From positions 558,001 through 622,000 of the forward strand of contig SEMN01000059.1 in NCBI GenBank assembly GCA_005408345.1: a DNA stretch of 64,000 bases, written 5' to 3'. Each line of letters opens with the position of its first letter. Positions within the stretch are counted from its first letter, which is position 1. The position numbers were made by a program, and so were the translations under genes. This stretch comes from Macquaria australasica (lineage: Eukaryota > Chordata > Actinopteri > Centrarchiformes > Percichthyidae). The notes beneath the pieces are model-generated. The model did no database searches and was not told the DNA's origin. It saw nothing but the letters and a program-made list of their open reading frames with translations. Of this stretch, positions 59,825-64,000 are shown in pieces.

Positions 59825-61500
59825 CTGTCAGACAGGAGAGAGACAGAATCTCATCACATGCACACTCACTGCATCAATGCAAAACAGGTGTTATGACATG
59901 AGAGGTCAGCTTTAGGTCACGTCAGACACTAATGCTGTGAGGTTACATGACTGTGAAGCATTTTATAGTACTGGACAGAGGTGACGTACAGTACAGTCCA
60001 CCCATCCACGGTTCATGATGGACAAAGCAACAAAAGGCATCACTCCGACGCCGACCAGGAGGTCACTGATGGCCAGGTTCATGATCAGCACTGACGTCAC
60101 CGAGTGGAAAGTCTTGGTTGCAGCCACAATAGCAATGACAAGAATATTACCTACACAGAAATACAACAACACACACAATGACACAGAGGTCAGACTGGTT
60201 GGTTGCTACACCACGCAACCATCTTTTCTATCTGTAACCCAGCAATAGAGACACAAATCAACACAGTAGTAAACCTGAATTTGATCTAAATAGTTCTGAA
60301 AAAGCATAAAAAGAACTTCTATTTAAGATGTTGATATTGTACTATAGGCCTACAACACTGCATAATGGTGAGACCATAATTGTTTACTAATTGAGCAGTG
60401 ATGCATGCCTTTAGTTAAATAAATCTAACAGTCAGTTTAAAATACAATGCAGATAATTATGGATTTTTTTAAGGTATTGAAATCTGATATTTCTGATAAT
60501 AGATGTGACTGGGATTGTGTTGGTGGTGCTCAAAGCATTAAAAAATTACATTTTCTAATTTAACAGCTGACTTTTCAGCCTGCTGGTTTTTTTTCTTCTA
60601 ATAATCAACAAAGGTTCATGGATCTATATTTTTTTCATAAGCCATCAGTTTGGCAGTTACAAATGATAAAGTCAATAATAAAAGGTCACAAGTTTCTGAC
60701 TTACTCATAAATGTTAGCAAGTCATTAAGAAAAGTGAAATGTGTCTACATTTCAAGTAAATCATGTTGTTTCAAATGTCAGTCTTCATAAAAATAAATGC
60801 TTTTACATTTCAGCAAGTTTGCAGTTAAATGTTAATAGGCTGTTAATGAAAACATTTTGTTCCAGATGCTCTGCAGCTCTTTCCCAAAGAGCTAAAAAAG
60901 ACACTGCAAATGTCACGCTGAAGGAAGATAAACACCAGCCAGAGGGATGTTTCACAACCTGGCAACCCGAAAATTGTTCTTATTAATGGATGACTGATCT
61001 ATTCCGCGTTAGTAAATGATTTATAAACCACTAATAAAGCCATTAGTTGCAAACCATTTATAAAGGGGGGCTTATTAGAACAAATTAAGAATTTTTCCAT
61101 TTGTGCAAAATTGAGTAGGTCACTATGTTAATCATGTGTGATATCGCTGAGGTGCCGGAACAAAGAAAATATAATGCATTATTTGTGTGCTTTTGTTAAC
61201 AGTAGCCTGGGATATACGCTTCTTATTGAAACATTTACGTGGGACATTGTGTTTCAATTAGTAGAAAAGAATAGGAATAACTATTAGAACAAGTTAGAAG
61301 TTTTGTTGATGCTTTAAAAAAATTAATACGTCAACAGGTAATTCTGTACCTGTCACAGCGCCCAAACACATCAGCACCATGAGGATCTCCAAAACCAGCT
61401 GGGTCCGCCCGGACACACTGAGCCCTGCGCCCGACGTCCAGCTCACGTTGACCGCTGCAGCCGCCTGCAGAGACGACCAGGAGCCACCCAGGTCACCCAT
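58514..61500 (-). CDS. Orphan class A (rhodopsin-family) GPCR, join of 3 exons
   Basis: Join on the - strand 61500-61350, 60150-59990, 59824-58514 (stop TAG 58514-58516); 1623 nt, 540 residues. A seven-helix G protein-coupled receptor of the plasma or ciliary membrane; ligand unknown. Visible hallmarks: N-glycosylation site N18-V-S; G51-N52 in TM1; NLAISDLLVG with the TM2 Asp; Cys107 at the top of TM3 and Cys185 in the second loop for the disulfide; D131-R132-Y133; PPLLGWSSV ending TM4; TM5 Pro207; an unusually long third loop (about 223-328, Ser-rich); C342-W-T-P in TM6; N385-P-L-L-Y in TM7; and a 140-residue tail. The PPLLGWSSV and SYTAF phrases recall GPR161 and GPR101, but I cannot name the receptor. 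Introns split TM1 and TM2-TM3, all GT-AG and in phase. All core residues are intact, so it looks functional. Confidence 0.9.
59990..60150 (-). CDS. Orphan GPCR exon 2 (end of TM1, TM2)
   Basis: Acceptor TGTGTAG, donor ACT|GTACGT. It encodes NILVIAIVAATKTFHSVTSV, NLAISDLLVG and MNRGWVDCT. Introns on both sides are 165 bp (59825-59989) and 1.2 kb (60151-61349), neither with coding content. Confidence 0.92.
60151..61349 (-). other. Orphan GPCR intron 1
   Basis: 1.2 kb, AT-rich, no coding content. It includes a short dispersed-repeat-like stretch at about 61005-61080 (TGATTTATAAACCACTAATA). Confidence 0.6.
61350..61500 (-). CDS. Orphan GPCR exon 1 (N-terminus, start of TM1)
   Basis: ATG at 61500-61498 begins MGDLGGSWSSLQ; 50 residues to VLMCLGAVT with donor ACAG|GTACAG, one base left for the Gly codon that opens the GN motif. 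The short extracellular N-terminus has one N-V-S sequon and no obvious cleavable signal peptide. Start chosen as the only in-frame ATG that gives a full first helix. Confidence 0.85.
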
Positions 61501-62326
61501 GTCCCACTTAAGTAACTGTTATCCTCACATGATGAGCCAGGTACACGCGTGACTTGACGGAAAAAGAAATGAGTGTGATCATTTGCACTCCATCTGCTCC
61601 CCCTCTGGTCGGACGGTCTCCAGGTGAAAGAAACTCCTTTTCTCTTCTAAGGGGAGGGAGCAGGATGCTGTACCTTATTTAACCCCTTCATTGCTCCCTT
61701 TGTTGATGCAATCTCTAACCAAAATAAATAAGAACACACATGTGCATAAATTGGATAATAATGTCAGTTTTATTTATTCAACCATATCAAAAAAAAAGTT
61801 TAAAACAATTGAAAATCACAAGCTGCAATAAAAACACAACATTATGTCTATCAACAAATGCAGCATTTATACAGCCAAATAGTTTCCTCTGTATGGACAT
61901 TACAGTCCAGTCCTGCTGCTCTGAGGCAAAAACTAATTGCTCACATAAACAAGACACTTCCTCCTCAAAGGGGGAAAATCCATTTATGCTTTTTGCTCTG
62001 CCGACATTGCCTCCATTAATATAACAGCATGCCCAGTGGAATATTTAGATGTAATCACCAGAACCAATCTCTATTCATGACTCTCATTAAAAGGCACAAG
62101 AACAGTCCTGCTGAGTGCTGAGTACATTAAAACCTGAAGGGATAGAGTGCTAGCCAGAGAGAACATGAAAATCCTTAAGCTCCGGACATTACCAGTCTGG
62201 AGCATCCTCATGCACAGTAGCTGTCCCCCAAGACGCTTTTCAGGCCTGCTACCAGAGAGGAGCAAGTAAGGTCAACATCTGGAGGCTAGATGTCATGTCC
62301 GTGGGGCTGCACGGCTGGTTTCTTCT
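61501..62326 (-). other. tarbp1 3' UTR and GPCR upstream region
   Basis: Between the tarbp1 stop and the GPCR start, both on the - strand. On the - strand, AATAAATAAA at about 61768-61777 is a good poly(A) signal for tarbp1, giving a 3' UTR of roughly 550 bp. The remaining 260 bp before the GPCR ATG must hold the GPCR promoter and leader; a TTAAATAAGG sequence (inverse of 61675-61684) is a possible TATA-like element. Confidence 0.5.
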
Positions 62327-62507
62327 TCAGCTGCGTTTTGAGTTGACTTCCGTTGAGCCAGAGGTGAGATGTTGCCGTGTGTATTCCCAAATCAGCAGGG
62401 CAGCGCTCACATGCACGTTGAGTGAACGGATGACCCCTTGTTGAGGGATCTCCACACACACGTCAAACATTTGGAGTAAATTGGCAGGAATACCTTCTCG
62501 TTCATTG
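62327..62507 (-). CDS. tarbp1: tarbp1 last coding exon (tRNA Gm18 2'-O-methyltransferase)
   Basis: The C-terminal 59 residues of TARBP1, the large SPOUT-class enzyme that 2'-O-methylates G18 of tRNAs. On the - strand: acceptor CTTATAG, first base completing a Gly codon, then NEREGIPANLLQMFDVCVEI, PQQGVIRSLNVHVSAALLIW, EYTRQHL and a short tail to TGA (62327-62329). The NEREGIP and IPQQG-SLNVHVSAALLIWEY blocks are the cofactor-knot motifs of SpoU methyltransferases and closely match human TARBP1 as I remember it. Only this exon is in the window; the rest of the gene extends past the right edge. The position beside slc35f3 matches human 1q42. Confidence 0.9.
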
Positions 62508-64000
62508 CTATAAGAAGGGAAAGAGAAAAACAGTATACTGTAGAGTGGGACAAAGTAAAGTCAGAGAGAAAATTTAACATCAAGCATACATTATTGTCTG
62601 GTAAACAGATTTTTAAAAGGGTTTTTTATATTTGGTGCCAGTATTTTTTGTAATGAAGCCACTGAGAGCTGAGATATTTGGTGCTGATATTCAATATCTT
62701 TAAAGGAATAATTAAATATTTTGGAAACATATTCGCTTTCTTGCCGAGATTTAGATGAGAAGATTGATACCACTCTGATGTCTGTAGGCTGCAATAAATA
62801 TAGAGCTAGAGCCAGCAGCCGGTTAGCTTAGCTATTTACCAAAATATTGAATTATTTCTTTTAATTTGAACATTTTCTTGCCTGTGGAAAGAATTAATCA
62901 TGTCAGCAATATGGCAACACTGATATCTTCTGTCTCCTGATATCTGATATATGACATCAGACTAACGTTTTTTTCAGTCTCACCCTGATGTGCATCATAT
63001 ACACCACAATCAACATTTTTGTGTATTTTTACTTTCAACTTTTATTTGGCTTAACGATGTCATCCAGTTGATTTAATTTAAGGACCCTTACCATGAGCGG
63101 CCAAGTTAATCCGTCATTTTCTCAAGTCCTTACGATTATGACGAATAAGCTTTATATAGAGATGACTCATGAGCTCAAGTCCAAGAGCAATTCAAACTGT
63201 AATCAACTGAGTATATACTGCGATCCAGCAATATGGGCCATGCAAAACAAACATAAAGAGGTAATGAGTTTGGCATTCGATGAGTCCACAGAGGGTGCCA
63301 CGCAGTAAGACAGCTTGATTTGATGAGCTACACTTATCGTGAGTGCAACTGGGTGAGATAATAGCGACCTGATGAGAGATTAGAGCTGGGGCCGTGCTGT
63401 GCTGTGCTGGGGAGAGCACAGCTGTGAAAGCACTCAAGATTCTTCTCACACACGGGGTGTTTAAGCCAACAGCCCTGCTCACACCCCTGTGACTGAACAG
63501 GGTAAAACAAAACAGGACACCTACACAGACGTGATGAATATTAATCTCTCCCTCTATGCCAGGCCGGCTGCACAACTGCAGTACGCATTTAGTGAGGAGA
63601 GTGAATCACACAGCTACTGTCGCAAACTGCACAAGCTTATAATTACATGTAAGTTCACTTCTGAGTAGCTAAAATGGTTTAATAAATGATTTTTTTACGT
63701 CCCGTTGAACCAGCTGATGAAAGCCACACGGCAGCATCACAACTCAAACCACACTAGACGAAGGTTAAGGTTTTTCTGCTGCCGTCATCACACTGCTTGT
63801 ATTGGTTTGTGTGACATTCAGTATTTCCTGTGCTCTCCTCCTCAGGGAGAGCAAATTACAGCCCAGCATGCCCAGACAGGTACACCATGGAGAGGAGAGG
63901 AGAGGCGCAGGCCCCGCAGGGAAACGCACCAAACCGGTGAGATAACATTAAATAGCCTCGTCAGCTCACACCTTTATCTATGTGAGAGTCACAGGGGCCT
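62508..64000 (-). other. tarbp1: tarbp1 last intron (partial) with repeat fragment
   Basis: I looked for the preceding tarbp1 coding exon in the expected reading and did not see it, so the stretch is taken as intron running off the window. It holds a truncated relative of the TTAA element at 62704-62840. Confidence 0.55.
62704..62840. mobile_element. Truncated relative of the 20816 TTAA long-TIR element
   Basis: TTAA at 62700-62703, then AAGGAATA, TATTCGCTTTCTTGCCGAGA, TTAGATGAGAAGATTGATAC and AGCCGGTTAGCTTAGC, the same order as the outer arm of the element at 20816-21397. The internal part and the far inverted arm are missing. Confidence 0.75.

Noticed and set aside
63841..63960. Possible additional tarbp1 exon
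   Set aside because: The - strand reading gives stops and no similarity to the expected SPOUT-domain sequence.
1..64000. CRISPR arrays, prophage, operons or toxin systems
   Set aside because: Split genes, GT-AG introns and repeat content show a vertebrate nuclear genome; no regular spacer arrays or viral genes were seen.

Overview
This window is vertebrate genomic DNA, almost certainly from a percomorph-type teleost fish. The genes are split by GT-AG introns, the background is AT-rich, and there are many CA/GT microsatellites. Several interspersed repeats are of kinds familiar from spiny-rayed fish genomes: long-inverted-repeat TTAA elements, the 'GATTAATCGATT' family and the 'AGTGGTTCCCAACCTGGGG' family. 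Most of the window is intron or intergenic; I can support only about 3.6 kb of protein-coding sequence.

Layout. (1) 1-950 looks like the end of a 3' UTR of a + strand gene lying to the left (poly(A) signal at 927-932). Kcnk1 is the expected neighbour by vertebrate synteny, but no coding sequence is visible to confirm it. (2) 8031-55801, + strand, is slc35f3, an EamA/DMT-type multi-pass transporter. It has seven coding exons for a 429-residue short form (first exon 37327-37402, then 46776, 51655, 54223, 54828, 55158 and 55560). Upstream alternative exons at 8031-8152 and 10902-11116 would give a roughly 516-residue long form. Both alternative 5' exon sets end in phase 1, exactly as the shared exon at 46776 requires. 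The introns carry most of the repeats. (3) 58514-61500, - strand, is a complete three-exon orphan class A GPCR of 540 residues, converging tail-to-tail with slc35f3. (4) 62327-62507, - strand, is the last coding exon of tarbp1, the SPOUT tRNA 2'-O-ribose methyltransferase; the rest of the gene lies beyond the right edge.

The order slc35f3(+) then tarbp1(-) matches what I recall of human 1q42, where COA6 sits between them. Here an orphan GPCR occupies that interval and no COA6-like exon was recognised. I see no operon, CRISPR, tRNA or rRNA gene, and no intact transposase or reverse transcriptase. The most notable non-genic items are: a 117-bp segment copied about 800 bp downstream and flanked by a 13-bp direct repeat; a long-inverted-repeat element carrying a perfect RFX X-box; a perfect 16-bp intronic hairpin; and a cluster of three copies of one small inverted-repeat element.
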